Assembly: GCF_028421645.1 (NCBI RefSeq)
Contig: NZ_CP116887.1
Location: 3,784,001-3,848,000, forward strand
Length of the DNA stretch: 64,000 bases
Reading direction: 5' to 3'
Source of the DNA: Aneurinibacillus sp. Ricciae_BoGa-3
Lineage (GTDB): Bacteria > Bacillota > Bacilli > Aneurinibacillales > Aneurinibacillaceae
Below the pieces are notes generated by a model that saw only the letters and a list, made by a program, of their open reading frames with translations, was not told where the DNA came from and made no database searches. Both the position numbers and the translations under genes were made by a program. Positions 12,016 through 20,638 of this stretch are shown here, piece after piece. Position 1 is the stretch's first letter. Each line of letters opens with the position of its first letter.

Positions 12016-12040
12016 ATGCCCGATTTCATCGTTCGGGCAT
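12016..12040. other. Stem-loop ATGCCCGA/TCGGGCAT
   Basis: Perfect 8-base inverted repeat with a 9-base loop between the divergent rpsU and murF genes. There is no T-run on either side, so it is probably not an intrinsic terminator. Role unknown. Confidence 0.4.
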
Positions 12041-12106
12041 CAAAAAGGTTGTTGGCCTGTAGCGGAAGTGGTAGCATTACAGCTTAGATAAAACTATCGG
12101 CTGCCC

Positions 12107-12137
12107 TTGCTTCTTAAAGCGGCCGCTATCATATAAT
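12107..12137 (+). promoter_or_regulatory. Possible murF promoter
   Basis: A perfect TATAAT lies at 12132-12137, with TTGCTT 19 bases upstream. The spacing is long and the -35 weak. A 10-base palindrome AGCGGCCGCT (12118-12127) lies in the spacer and could be an operator or chance. Confidence 0.35.
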
Positions 12138-12168
12138 ACTATATACATACCAGCCGGAGGGATTCGAT

Positions 12169-13548
12169 ATGTTTACCATTGAACAAATCATTTCAAGTAC
12201 AGGAGGGCGTCTGATAGGTGGAAGCACGGACTCTCGTGTTACAAACGTGCATTTTGATTCCCGGCAGATTAAAGAGGGAGGTTTGTTCGTTGCTCTTGCC
12301 GGCGGAACGCGGGATGGACATGAATTCCTTTCTACCGCGGGCGCACAGGGCGCCGTCGCAGCACTCGTCTCCGACGAAAAGAAAACACAAGCTGCACAAC
12401 TGCCTTCTTCCTTCTCGCTCGTTCTAGTAGAGGATACGGAAAAAGCTTTTCAAGATTTAGCCCGTTCCTACCGTAACCGCCTGTCTATCCCCATTGCTGC
12501 CATTACAGGCAGCAACGGAAAAACCACGACAAAGGACATACTCGCCCATATTCTCGAGGGCAAGCTTAAGGTATATAAAACGTACAAAAATTTCAACAAT
12601 CATTTAGGTGTTCCCTTATCCCTTCTGCAGATTTCACCTGATACCGAGGCTGCTGTACTGGAGCTGGGTATGAATCATGCAGGCGAGATCGACTTCCTGG
12701 CTGAGATGGTACAGCCTACCTATACAGTCATTACGAACGTCAACGACGCACACATCGAATTTTTTGGCACGCGAGAGGCGATTGCCCGGGCAAAAGGAGA
12801 AATTCTTCCCCATACGAGCCCAAACGGGTTTGCTTGCCTTAACCTCGACAACGATTTAGTACCCGGTCTTGCCCAGCTCAATCCAGGTACGACATATTTT
12901 TACCATATTGAGCAGGAGGGCGAACCGCCAGTTGCTGCCGACATAACCGCTTCTTCTATTTGGTTCGATAACGCGGGCAGCCATTTTACCGTAAAGACGG
13001 CGGAAGGCGAAGCAGCTTGCTTTATGCCGCTGTTTGGCATGCACAACATCTCAAATGCGCTGCCTGGTATTTTCATCGCCCTCCATATTGGCCTAACATT
13101 GGATGAGATCGCCGGGCGGCTGGCGAGCCTGGAGATATCCTCTATGCGTTTTGAGCGCATTGATGGAAGGAATGGACTGCTTGTTATAAACGACGCGTAT
13201 AACGCCAGCCCGACGTCTATGCTGGCGTCTGTACGCACATTCCTGTCCATCTATCCTGAACGTAAAAAAGTATTGGTGCTGGGGGATATGTTTGAGCTGG
13301 GCAGCCAGGAGGAGCAATACCATCGGGAAGTCGGGGAACAACTGGCGACCATGGATGGAGAATTTCAAGTAATAGCCGTGGGAGCACTGGCCCGTCACAT
13401 CGCGGAGGGCTGCACCAAAGCGGAATATTTTCCCACCAAAGAAGAAGCGGCAAAGCGCCTCGCCGCGTTTGCCTCTGAAGACTACGCCATCCTGCTCAAA
13501 GCATCCAGGGGCATGAGACTGGAAGATTTGCTTGGCGGACTTGTATAA
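12169..13548 (+). CDS. murF: UDP-MurNAc-tripeptide:D-Ala-D-Ala ligase MurF
   Basis: Adds D-Ala-D-Ala to UDP-MurNAc-tripeptide, the last cytosolic step of the peptidoglycan precursor. The 459-residue protein has the Mur ligase order. An N-terminal UDP-substrate domain precedes the P-loop GSNGKTTTKD (113-122). A central domain carries ELGMNHAGEID and TNVNDAHIEFFG, and the C-terminal domain carries NDAYNASPTSM. GGAGG lies 9 bases before the ATG. It is one of few plus-strand genes. The partner enzyme Ddl is 1 kb away on the opposite strand, separated by a repeat and a DUF202 gene; in Bacillus ddl and murF are usually adjacent and co-oriented. Confidence 0.96.
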   Translation: MFTIEQIISSTGGRLIGGSTDSRVTNVHFDSRQIKEGGLFVALAGGTRDGHEFLSTAGAQGAVAALVSDEKKTQAAQLPSSFSLVLVEDTEKAFQDLARSYRNRLSIPIAAITGSNGKTTTKDILAHILEGKLKVYKTYKNFNNHLGVPLSLLQISPDTEAAVLELGMNHAGEIDFLAEMVQPTYTVITNVNDAHIEFFGTREAIARAKGEILPHTSPNGFACLNLDNDLVPGLAQLNPGTTYFYHIEQEGEPPVAADITASSIWFDNAGSHFTVKTAEGEAACFMPLFGMHNISNALPGIFIALHIGLTLDEIAGRLASLEISSMRFERIDGRNGLLVINDAYNASPTSMLASVRTFLSIYPERKKVLVLGDMFELGSQEEQYHREVGEQLATMDGEFQVIAVGALARHIAEGCTKAEYFPTKEEAAKRLAAFASEDYAILLKASRGMRLEDLLGGLV

Positions 13549-13552
13549 GCAT

Positions 13553-13978
13553 GAGAAAAACATCGTGGGCCATGCCGCTCTCTCCTTTCCCCTCATAGAA
13601 GCTTTTACGGCCGCTTTGTGGAACGACGGGCGGACCGGCATTAAGGAATCTTGGCTAGCGGCAAGCGTAAGCGCAGGCGATGGCCTTAGATTCCTTTATA
13701 CCGTTTAGGTGCAACATCTGTGTATCTCAATGATGGAGACAGTTGCCGGTCTTTTTCGCCCTCTTTTCCACACGCTCCATTAGAAAACTAGGTTGCAGCC
13801 AAGCTATATCGCAGGCATCAACCTAAGTTGCACTTATGCCGAAAGGTAAAATAGAAACACCTTTCGGCCTGCGGGAAAGAAAGGTGCGGACATGCGCCTC
13901 ACGATGTTTTCCTTGAGTGTTTCGGGACCGGAGGTCCCAATTTAAAAAATCGGCTCAGCGTACTTCAACACTGTGAAA
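13553..13978 (+). repeat. Nested-hairpin intergenic repeat, copy 1 (full, modules A and B, with tail)
   Basis: Begins 5 bases after the murF stop. The outer inverted repeat AAAACATCGTG (13557-13567) / CACGATGTTTT (13900-13910) continues inward as an imperfect stem to CCTTTCCCC / GGGGAAAG. A second stem follows: TGTGGAAC (13617-13624) with GACCGGC, paired with GCCGGTC and TTCCACA (to about 13772). Side arm A (about 13640-13718) has ends GGAATCTTGGC / GGCCTTAGATTCC. Side arm B (about 13779-13869) has ends CTAGGTTGC / CAACCTAAG and CCGAAAGGT / ACCTTTCGG. The tail carries the small hairpin GGGACC-GGA-GGTCCC (13924-13938) and a conserved TACTTCAACACT. It has no coding capacity; open frames across it are accidental. 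Confidence 0.9.
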
Positions 13979-14016
13979 ACCATAAACTGCAGATCGCCCG
14001 GCTTTCTAATTATGAG

Positions 14017-14052
14017 AAAGACCTGTTCCATTTTTGCGGAACAGGTCTTTTT
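14017..14052. terminator. Bidirectional terminator between murF repeat and DUF202 gene
   Basis: Perfect hairpin AAAGACCTGTTCC / GGAACAGGTCTTT (14017-14050) with T-runs on the plus side. It lies 40 bases beyond the stop of the minus-strand DUF202 gene, so it can serve both directions. Confidence 0.85.
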
Positions 14053-14093
14053 AAATCAAATTTGCTGATAGCCGCGTGGCCAATTGAAAGGCA

Positions 14094-14471
14094 TCACAAT
14101 CCATCGTGCAGCATTTCATAAATATAGAAGCCAAGAATCACTGCGAGCAGTACCACACCAGCTGTAACCCACCACACAAGCGAGCCAACCGCCCGAAATG
14201 TCTGCTCATTTATCGCTTTTCGATTGGATAGGTAATTATACGTAGAAACAATAGAGATAATCGCCCCCATGAGGATGGCCAGGAGTCCAAGCGCCAGTCC
14301 GGCATAGGAAAAAGGCTGATGCCCAAGTACCCCTTTTGCTTCGAGCGTAGCCGCAAGCGTCCCTACACCCATTATCGCAACAGATGTCCGGAGCCAGGCT
14401 AAATAAGTCCGTTCGTTAGCCAGATGCTGCTGAATATATTTAGAGTCTACTGTAGGGTGTTTAGTTTCCAC
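14094..14471 (-). CDS. DUF202 (YidH-type) membrane protein
   Basis: 125-residue inner membrane protein of the DUF202/YidH family, function unknown. The family motif NERTYLAWLRTSVAIMGVG lies at residues 19-37, ahead of three hydrophobic segments (about 27-45, 54-75, 97-118). It starts with GTG, with GGAG 10 bases upstream. It follows ddl by 24 bases on the same strand, so it is probably in one transcript. Any functional link to the cell wall is only positional. Confidence 0.88.
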   Translation of the reverse strand: METKHPTVDSKYIQQHLANERTYLAWLRTSVAIMGVGTLAATLEAKGVLGHQPFSYAGLALGLLAILMGAIISIVSTYNYLSNRKAINEQTFRAVGSLVWWVTAGVVLLAVILGFYIYEMLHDGL

Positions 14472-14495
14472 ATCTCTCGAACTCCTGCCGCAGTA

Positions 14496-15560
14496 TTATT
14501 CGAAACTCTCTGCTACTGTTTCATTTTCGAGCTTTTCATTGTGCCTTTCGATTGCCAGGGCAATCAGGCGGTCAATTAATTCGGCGTACCCGATTCCCGC
14601 TTCATTCCACAGCATAGGGTACATGCTGAAAGGCGTAAATCCAGGCAGTGTATTAATTTCATTTATATACAGCTTATCAGCCGCTTCATCGTAGAAGAAA
14701 TCGATTCGGGAGATGCCTGCACAATCAAGCGCTAGAAAAGCCTTGACCGCGAGTTCCTTCATACGGTTCACGACATTGTCAGAGACTTGCGCAGGAATCT
14801 CCAGACGGGTACCGTTGCTTTTGTATTTCGCCTGGTAGTCGTAAAACTCATTTTCGGGAATAATTTCGCCTACGACAGAAGTGGCCGGCTCATTATTGCC
14901 GAGCACGCCAATTTCCAACTCCCGGCCTGATATAAACGCCTCCACGATCACTTTGCGGTCAAAACGCGCGGCAAGCGTAAGAGCGTCACGCAGGGAAGCC
15001 CGGTCTTTCGCTTTGCTGATCCCAACGCTTGAGCCCATGTTTGCCGGTTTAACAAAGCAAGGATAGCCCAGACTGGTTTCGATTTGTTCGCAAATCGCCT
15101 CAAGGTTCCTTTTTAATTCGCTGCGTAGGAAAAACGTATAGTCCCCCTGTGGAATTCCGCTGTTGCCGAATACTTTTTTCATCATGACTTTATCCATGCC
15201 AACCGCAGAAGCAAGCACACCCGATCCTACATACGGAATATCCAGCAGTTCAAGAAGCCCCTGCAACGTCCCGTCTTCGCCATTTGGCCCATGAATGACC
15301 GGGAATATGACATCGAGCTGCTCCTTCAGGCCAAGCAAATTAAACGGTTTATTTGTTTCATAGCGCAGTGCGTTCACGTCGTCCGGCGCTGTCTCGACCC
15401 AGGGACCCTGCGCCCAGCTTCCATCTACTCGAATATAAATAGGCAAAATATCATATTTGCCCTTATCCACGGCTTTGATAATCGAATGGGCGGTATGGAC
15501 CGAAACCTCATGCTCGCTTGATTTACCGCCGTATATAATGCCTAATCTCTTTTTACCCAC
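14496..15560 (-). CDS. ddl: D-alanine--D-alanine ligase
   Basis: ATP-grasp ligase that forms D-Ala-D-Ala, the substrate of MurF. The N-terminal motif GGKSSEHEVSVHTAH (residues 11-25) and HGPNGEDGTLQG near 90 are present. The omega loop reads FYDYQAKYKS, the Tyr/Lys pattern of true D-Ala-D-Ala ligases rather than the D-Ala-D-Lac resistance type. The metal site is in INEINTLPGFT near residue 300. Length is 354; the start codon is GTG with AAGGAGG 10 bases upstream. Confidence 0.95.
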   Translation of the reverse strand: MGKKRLGIIYGGKSSEHEVSVHTAHSIIKAVDKGKYDILPIYIRVDGSWAQGPWVETAPDDVNALRYETNKPFNLLGLKEQLDVIFPVIHGPNGEDGTLQGLLELLDIPYVGSGVLASAVGMDKVMMKKVFGNSGIPQGDYTFFLRSELKRNLEAICEQIETSLGYPCFVKPANMGSSVGISKAKDRASLRDALTLAARFDRKVIVEAFISGRELEIGVLGNNEPATSVVGEIIPENEFYDYQAKYKSNGTRLEIPAQVSDNVVNRMKELAVKAFLALDCAGISRIDFFYDEAADKLYINEINTLPGFTPFSMYPMLWNEAGIGYAELIDRLIALAIERHNEKLENETVAESFE

Positions 15561-15728
15561 AACCTAGAAGCCTCCTTGCATTCACCCGAAAAAAATTCAT
15601 ATCCTGACGGGCTCCTGCCCATTATTGAATTATCTTATGTAAAAGCTAAGAAAATGTTAGCATTTCAATCCTAGCAGTTTTTCAATCTACGTTATATCGT
15701 ACATCTGACCGATTTTAAAAACAAGTAT

Positions 15729-15882
15729 AGAGAAACATCGTGGGCCATGCCGCTCACGATGTTTCTCCTCGGTGTTTTGGGACCGGAGGTCCCATTTAAA
15801 AAATCACTCTAGATACTTCAACACTTTAAAGAAGGTAAATTTTGCATATCAACATAAAGAAAGGGACCTAATGTTCCCAACT
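15729..15882 (+). repeat. Nested-hairpin repeat, copy 2 (minimal, all inner modules deleted)
   Basis: Retains only the outermost arms AGAAACATCGTG (15731-15742) / CACGATGTTTCT (15755-15766), a perfect 12-base inverted repeat with a 12-base loop made of the normal left flank (GGCCATGCCGCT). The family tail follows: GGGACC-GGA-GGTCCC (15779-15793), then TACTTCAACACTTTAAAG. A second GGGACC...GTTCCC hairpin follows at 15863-15876. It lies between the dppC terminator and ddl. The rest of the 15561-15930 gap shows only a weak AAGGTA/TACCTT stem at 15901-15920. Confidence 0.85.
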
Positions 15883-15930
15883 GGAAAACTTTATCACTTT
15901 AAGGTAATATATACTACCTTTAACAATGAG

Positions 15931-15968
15931 AAAAAGACCGTCCAGGATCAGAGTCTGGACGGTCTTTC
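15931..15968 (-). terminator. Terminator after the peptide transporter operon
   Basis: Hairpin AAAGACCGTCCA (15933-15944) / TGGACGGTCTTT (15956-15967), followed by T-residues on the minus strand. It lies 16 bases past the dppC-like stop. Confidence 0.88.
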
Positions 15969-15983
15969 GTGTTGGTCTATTTG

Positions 15984-16880
15984 TCACTGCTTCATTTTCG
16001 GATCGAGTGCATCCCGCAGCCCGTCACCAAACAGGTTGAAACCCAGCACCGTTAGCATAATCGCTACGCCGGGGAACAGTACAGTCCACCAGGCGGTTGC
16101 CAGGTATTCCCGGGAATCGGCAATGATTTTGCCCCATTCCGGTTCCGGCGGCTGAGCTCCGAGCCCGAGAAACCCAAGGGCCGCGGCTTCGAGTACCGCA
16201 GTCGCGACCCCTAACGTACCCTGCACAATAACCGGGGCGATGCTGTTGGGGAGCACATGAAAAAAAAGAATGCGTGTATGCTTCATGCCGATAACGCGGG
16301 CCGCTACAATATACTCTTCTTCCTTAATGCTGAGCACCCTGGAGCGGACAAGCCGCCCGTACGTTGGTATATTTACTATAGCAATAGCAATCAACGCGTT
16401 GGAAAGGCTTGGCCCGAGGATCGTAACAATGGCTATGGCCAACAAGATGCTGGGAAAAGCCAGCATAATATCAAAAACCCGGGAAATAATGGTATCCGTC
16501 CACCGGCCGAAGTAGCCGGCTACCAGCCCAAGCACTGTACCCACGATGATGGACCCGGCTACCGATGAGAACCCGACCCAAAGAGAGATGCGCGCGCCAA
16601 ACAGTACCCGGGTAAACAGGTCGCGCCCCAGATCATCCGTTCCAAACCAGTGCGCCCCACTCGGCGGCAGCAGGCGATCCGTTAGTTTTCCCTCTGCCCA
16701 CGAATAATGGGAAAGCAGCGGAGCGCAAATCCCTAGCAGTATAAAAAGCAGAATCACACCCAGACCAATGACAGCCGCTTTTTGCCTGGCCAGACGCTGC
16801 CAGGCGTCCCGCCAGGGCGAGCTCTTCCGCAATCGGGCCTGCTGTACCCCATCGGCGTTCGTTACAACTGCACCTTGCAT
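15984..16880 (-). CDS. Peptide ABC transporter permease, DppC/OppC-like
   Basis: Second membrane subunit of a Dpp/Opp/Nik importer, expected to form a heterodimer with the upstream permease. Six hydrophobic segments are visible. The inner-membrane loop that contacts the ATPases has the EAA-like motif near IVAARVIGMKHTRILFFHVLPN. The N-terminal OppC segment GTDDLGRDLFTRVLFGAR is clear. The frame extends to a GTG three codons upstream, but AGGAGG is placed 8 bases before this ATG (MQGAVVTNADG), giving 298 residues. It is the last gene of the operon, before a terminator. Confidence 0.92.
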   Translation of the reverse strand: MQGAVVTNADGVQQARLRKSSPWRDAWQRLARQKAAVIGLGVILLFILLGICAPLLSHYSWAEGKLTDRLLPPSGAHWFGTDDLGRDLFTRVLFGARISLWVGFSSVAGSIIVGTVLGLVAGYFGRWTDTIISRVFDIMLAFPSILLAIAIVTILGPSLSNALIAIAIVNIPTYGRLVRSRVLSIKEEEYIVAARVIGMKHTRILFFHVLPNSIAPVIVQGTLGVATAVLEAAALGFLGLGAQPPEPEWGKIIADSREYLATAWWTVLFPGVAIMLTVLGFNLFGDGLRDALDPKMKQ

Positions 16881-16896
16881 CCTGCTCACCTCCTCT

Positions 16897-17901
16897 TTAC
16901 TTATACTGAATCCGCGGATCGATATACGCGTACAGGATGTCGACGATAAGGTTTATTAGCACAAACAGGAAGGCAATAACCAGAATGCCTGACTGCACAA
17001 CAGGATAATCCCTGAAGGCGATCGCATCGTTAATATATCTTCCGATTCCCGGCCAGCCAAAAATAGTTTCTGTTAACACCGCACCCCCGAGCAGGAGCCC
17101 CAGCTGCAGACCAATAACGGTCAGTACGGGGATGAAGGCATTCTTCAGCGCATGCCGGTAAACAACCCAAAATTCATGGAGCCCTTTCGCACGGGCTGTA
17201 CGAATGAAATCCGATTTCATAACTTCAAGCATAGAAGAACGCGTCATGCGGGCGATGATGGCCATTGGAATGGTACCCAGCGCAATGCCGGGCAGAATCA
17301 AATGGCGCAATACGTCTTTAAATCCGTTCCAGTCACCCTTAATGATCGTATCAAGCAAGTAAAAGTTTGTGATGGCTGTAATCGGCTCTCGCGTATTAAA
17401 ACGTCCGATGGACGGCAGCCAGTCAAGCTTTTGTGCAAATACAAGCTGCTCCATAAGACCAAGCCAGAAAACGGGCATGGAGACACCGACAAGCGCAACC
17501 AGCATGGCCACATAGTCGAACCACGAGTTCCGTTTCCAGGCTGCTATAATGCCTGCGTTTACGCCAACAATCACGGCGAAAATAAGTCCGGTTATAGAGA
17601 GTTCAAGCGTGGCGGCAAGATAGGGCCCGATCTCATCTGTAATCGACCGTTTTGTTCGAAGGGATTCACCAAGATCGCCCGTTAAGATATTGCGTATGTA
17701 ATAAAAGTACTGCTTATACAGCGGATCATTTAAATGAAGCTGCTGGCGCAGATCCGCAAGCGTTTTAGGCGTGGCATGTTCCCCTAAAATAACCTGGGCA
17801 GGATCGCCCGGGATTGCATGAATAATACAGAAGACAACAATAGACATCCCTATCAAAACCGGTATAAGCTGCAGCAGCCGTCGGATGATATAAGATAACA
17901 C
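16897..17901 (-). CDS. Peptide ABC transporter permease, DppB/OppB-like
   Basis: First permease of the importer, with the family N-terminus YIIRRLLQLIPVLIGMSIVVF and six membrane segments; the EAA-type loop is near TARAKGLHEFWVVYRHALKN. The longest frame begins 18 codons upstream, but AGGTG is correctly spaced before a GTG at 17901 (VLSYIIRR), giving 334 residues. It is separated from the substrate-binding protein gene by a stem-loop and lies 16 bases before dppC. Confidence 0.92.
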   Translation of the reverse strand: MLSYIIRRLLQLIPVLIGMSIVVFCIIHAIPGDPAQVILGEHATPKTLADLRQQLHLNDPLYKQYFYYIRNILTGDLGESLRTKRSITDEIGPYLAATLELSITGLIFAVIVGVNAGIIAAWKRNSWFDYVAMLVALVGVSMPVFWLGLMEQLVFAQKLDWLPSIGRFNTREPITAITNFYLLDTIIKGDWNGFKDVLRHLILPGIALGTIPMAIIARMTRSSMLEVMKSDFIRTARAKGLHEFWVVYRHALKNAFIPVLTVIGLQLGLLLGGAVLTETIFGWPGIGRYINDAIAFRDYPVVQSGILVIAFLFVLINLIVDILYAYIDPRIQYK

Positions 17902-17928
17902 GATATTCACCTGCCATATTGTCAGAAT

Positions 17929-17961
17929 GAAAGAGTGTGCGCGCGAGACACACACTCTTTC
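17929..17961 (-). other. Intercistronic stem-loop between binding-protein and permease genes
   Basis: Hairpin GAAAGAGTGTG(C) / (A)CACACTCTTTC with no T-run. It lies just after the binding-protein stop and before the permease start. Such structures can stabilise the upstream mRNA so that binding protein exceeds permease; that role here is inference. Confidence 0.6.
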
Positions 17962-17974
17962 TGATTAACCCGCT

Positions 17975-19636
17975 TTATTTTTCAATCGTTACGTCCGTAA
18001 ATTTATCTGTTCCGGTCATGTGCGGTATAAAGTTTTTCACATTCGCACCCGCCGCGAGAGCTTCCTTGGAATGCACAAGCGGAACCATAGGCGCATCGTT
18101 ATGGATCAACACCTGAGCCTGTTTGTACAGATTTTCGCGCACTTTATTATCTGGCGTAGTCTGTGCTTTAATCAGGATGTCATGCAGTTTCTGATTTTTA
18201 TAAAGCGAAACGTTTTGAGCTGCCGGCGGTTTGGCATTGTCCTGGTCTAGCAGTACATACAGGAAGTTATCCGGGTCCCCGTTGTCGCCCTGCCAACCGA
18301 AAAGCGCCATAGTATGCTCCCCGTTTTCCAGTTTCTTAACATAAGTCGCCCACTCCATATTGACAATGTTCGTTTTCACGCCAATTTTGTTGAAATCGCC
18401 CTGAATGGCTTCGGCGATCTTTTGCGGCTGCGGCATATAAGGACGGGCTTTCGGCATAGCCCAGAAATCGATGGAGAAGCCATTCGGGAATCCGGCCTCT
18501 GCCAACAGCTTCTTGGCTGCAGCCGGATCATATGGATAATCTTTCACATCATTGTTATAGCCAAGCAGCGAAGGCGGCATCGGGTTTTTCGCAGGCTCAC
18601 CGAGTCCGGCATAGAATGCGGACACGAGAGCCGGTTTGTTAATGGCCATATACAGCGCCTGGCGCACTTTCGGATTGTCGAACGGCTTTTTTGTCGTATT
18701 AAATGACAGGTAGCCTATGTTATTGGATGGGCGGTAGAGAACCTGAAGTTTACTGTTTGATTTTACAGTCGGCACATCAGACGGATTCAAGCCGTCCATC
18801 ACATCTATTTCCCCGTTCTGCAGCGCAGTCAGGCGGGCTGTATTGTCAGGGATAACTTTGAAAATGAGCTTATCCAGCTTCGGTGCGCCCTTCTCCCAGT
18901 ATCCGTCGTTTTTCTGAAGAGTGATGGAATCATTCGCATTCCAGCTAACAAATTTAAACGGACCTGTCCCGACTGGATGCTGGCCGAATTTGTCTTTCTC
19001 CTCTTTAATCGCTTTCGGGCTCCCAATGGCAAAGCATGGCATGGCTACATCCGCCAGGAAAGGTGCGAGCGGCGTGTTCAGCGTAAACTGGACATGCGTT
19101 TTATCCAGCGCTTTTACTTCTTTGATAACAGCGCCCTTCTCACCCTTGAAGCCCCCGAACATGCTAGGGAAATAATCGAAGTTACCGCCTGTATGGTACG
19201 GATTCTTTTTGTCCATCATCCGTTCAAAGTTAAACACAACCGCATCAGCGTCAAAATTTGTTCCATCCTGGAATTTAATGCCATCACGAAGCGTAAACGT
19301 CCATGTTTTCCCATCCGGTGATGACTTCCACTCGGTAGCAAGCGCAGGTATGATTTCTGTATTCTCTTTCTTGTAATCCACCAGCGTGTCGAATATATTT
19401 TTGGTAACTTTGAGCGATTCGCCATCGGTCACATTCTGTGGATCGAGCGATGTAGAGTCGCTGCCACGTGCATAGATAAGCGTTCCACCGCCTCCACCTG
19501 CGCTGTCGCCAGTCGTGGCTGTGGTCTCTTTACTGCCGCCTGCTGCTTTATCACCGCCGCCGCAGCCCGCTGCCGCCAGTGAGGTGGCAAGTAAAGCTGA
19601 CGCGATGATAAACGATGTTCTCTTTGGCTTATTCAT
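17975..19636 (-). CDS. Peptide-binding lipoprotein of the ABC transporter (SBP_bac_5)
   Basis: Extracellular solute-binding lipoprotein of family 5 (DppE/OppA-like), 553 residues. A type II signal peptide runs to the lipobox LAAAGC with Cys25, followed by a Gly/Ser/Thr-rich linker. The family block GTGPFKFVSWNANDSITLQKN region is near residue 210 and AINKPALV near 330. Peptide is the usual ligand, but nickel or other ligands cannot be excluded from sequence. It is unusual in lying third in the operon, after both ATPases. Confidence 0.93.
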   Translation of the reverse strand: MNKPKRTSFIIASALLATSLAAAGCGGGDKAAGGSKETTATTGDSAGGGGGTLIYARGSDSTSLDPQNVTDGESLKVTKNIFDTLVDYKKENTEIIPALATEWKSSPDGKTWTFTLRDGIKFQDGTNFDADAVVFNFERMMDKKNPYHTGGNFDYFPSMFGGFKGEKGAVIKEVKALDKTHVQFTLNTPLAPFLADVAMPCFAIGSPKAIKEEKDKFGQHPVGTGPFKFVSWNANDSITLQKNDGYWEKGAPKLDKLIFKVIPDNTARLTALQNGEIDVMDGLNPSDVPTVKSNSKLQVLYRPSNNIGYLSFNTTKKPFDNPKVRQALYMAINKPALVSAFYAGLGEPAKNPMPPSLLGYNNDVKDYPYDPAAAKKLLAEAGFPNGFSIDFWAMPKARPYMPQPQKIAEAIQGDFNKIGVKTNIVNMEWATYVKKLENGEHTMALFGWQGDNGDPDNFLYVLLDQDNAKPPAAQNVSLYKNQKLHDILIKAQTTPDNKVRENLYKQAQVLIHNDAPMVPLVHSKEALAAGANVKNFIPHMTGTDKFTDVTIEK

Positions 19637-19666
19637 TTACCATTGTCCCCCTTTAAATTTCTGTTT

Positions 19667-20638
19667 TTATTCGTTGTATAAATGGCAAGCCACCATATGC
19701 CCGCCTCCCAGATCGCGGAGAGCGGGACGCTGCGTTCTGCATATATCCATACAGGCCGAGCAGCGCGGGTGGAATGTACAACCGGATGGAGGATTTGCCG
19801 GGCTCGGCACATCTCCTTCAAGAATAATGCGATCTCGATTGTGGCTCGGATTTGGAACCGGCACTGCTGATAGGAGCGCCTGCGTATACGGATGGAGCGG
19901 CTTCTCATACAGGCCTTTTTTATCGGATAACTCAACGATCCTGCCGAGGTACATCACGCCTATCCGGTCGCTAATATGCTTAACAACGCTTAAATCATGT
20001 GCAATAAACAGATAGGTAAGGTTAAAATCCTGCTGGAGTTCTTTCAGCAGATTGAGAACTTGTGACTGGATGGAAACATCAAGCGCAGAGACGGGTTCAT
20101 CGCAAATAATAAACTTGGGCTGTAGACCCAGGGCCCGGGCAATCCCAATGCGCTGCCTCTGTCCGCCGGAAAATTCATGCGGGTAGCGTTTTGCGTGATA
20201 GGCATTTAATCCTACTCTCTCCAGCAATTCATGCACCTTTTTCTTGCGTTCGGCAGGCGCGTACATATTATGGATTAACATCGGTTCAGCAATCAGGCTC
20301 TCAACCGTTTTGCGGGGATTGAGAGAAGCGTACGGATCCTGAAACACAAGCTGCATATCTCTGTATACGGCGCGCATTTCATTCCCGGAAAGGGAGCGAA
20401 TTTCCCTGCCGTTAAAATAAATCTCTCCGGCTGTAGGCTCAATTAGGCGAAGGATGGAGCGCCCCGTCGTTGATTTACCGCACCCTGACTCTCCTACCAG
20501 GCCTAGCGTTTCACCGTTATGAATCTCCAGGCTGACATCATCTACCGCCTTCACATGGCCTACCGTTTTCTGTAAAAGGCCCGCCCGGATGGGAAAATAC
20601 TTCTTTAAATGATTAACTTTAAGCAGGGCTTCCGACAT
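19667..20638 (-). CDS. Peptide ABC transporter ATPase, DppF/OppF-like
   Basis: Cytoplasmic ATPase, 323 residues. Walker A is [12 protein letters not shown] near residue 49, the signature [15 protein letters not shown] near 158 and Walker [15 protein letters not shown] follows. The C-terminal oligopeptide-family extension has CTFHPRC ... CRTQRP cysteines near 290-310. AGGAGG is 6-7 bases before the ATG. It overlaps the end of the DppD-like gene by 20 bases. Confidence 0.94.
   Translation of the reverse strand: MSEALLKVNHLKKYFPIRAGLLQKTVGHVKAVDDVSLEIHNGETLGLVGESGCGKSTTGRSILRLIEPTAGEIYFNGREIRSLSGNEMRAVYRDMQLVFQDPYASLNPRKTVESLIAEPMLIHNMYAPAERKKKVHELLERVGLNAYHAKRYPHEFSGGQRQRIGIARALGLQPKFIICDEPVSALDVSIQSQVLNLLKELQQDFNLTYLFIAHDLSVVKHISDRIGVMYLGRIVELSDKKGLYEKPLHPYTQALLSAVPVPNPSHNRDRIILEGDVPSPANPPSGCTFHPRCSACMDICRTQRPALRDLGGGHMVACHLYNE

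Noticed and set aside
12118-12127. Palindrome AGCGGCCGCT as an operator controlling murF
   Set aside because: A single 10-base G+C palindrome with no second copy in the window; it may be chance. Mentioned only within the murF promoter entry.
13093-13641. Open frame on the minus strand overlapping murF and repeat copy 1, with a start similar to one at 60576-60767 (MPVRPSFHKAAVKASMRG)
   Set aside because: The shared protein start is just the translated left arm of the repeat. The frames then run into murF or comER in antisense, with no ribosome-binding site of their own.
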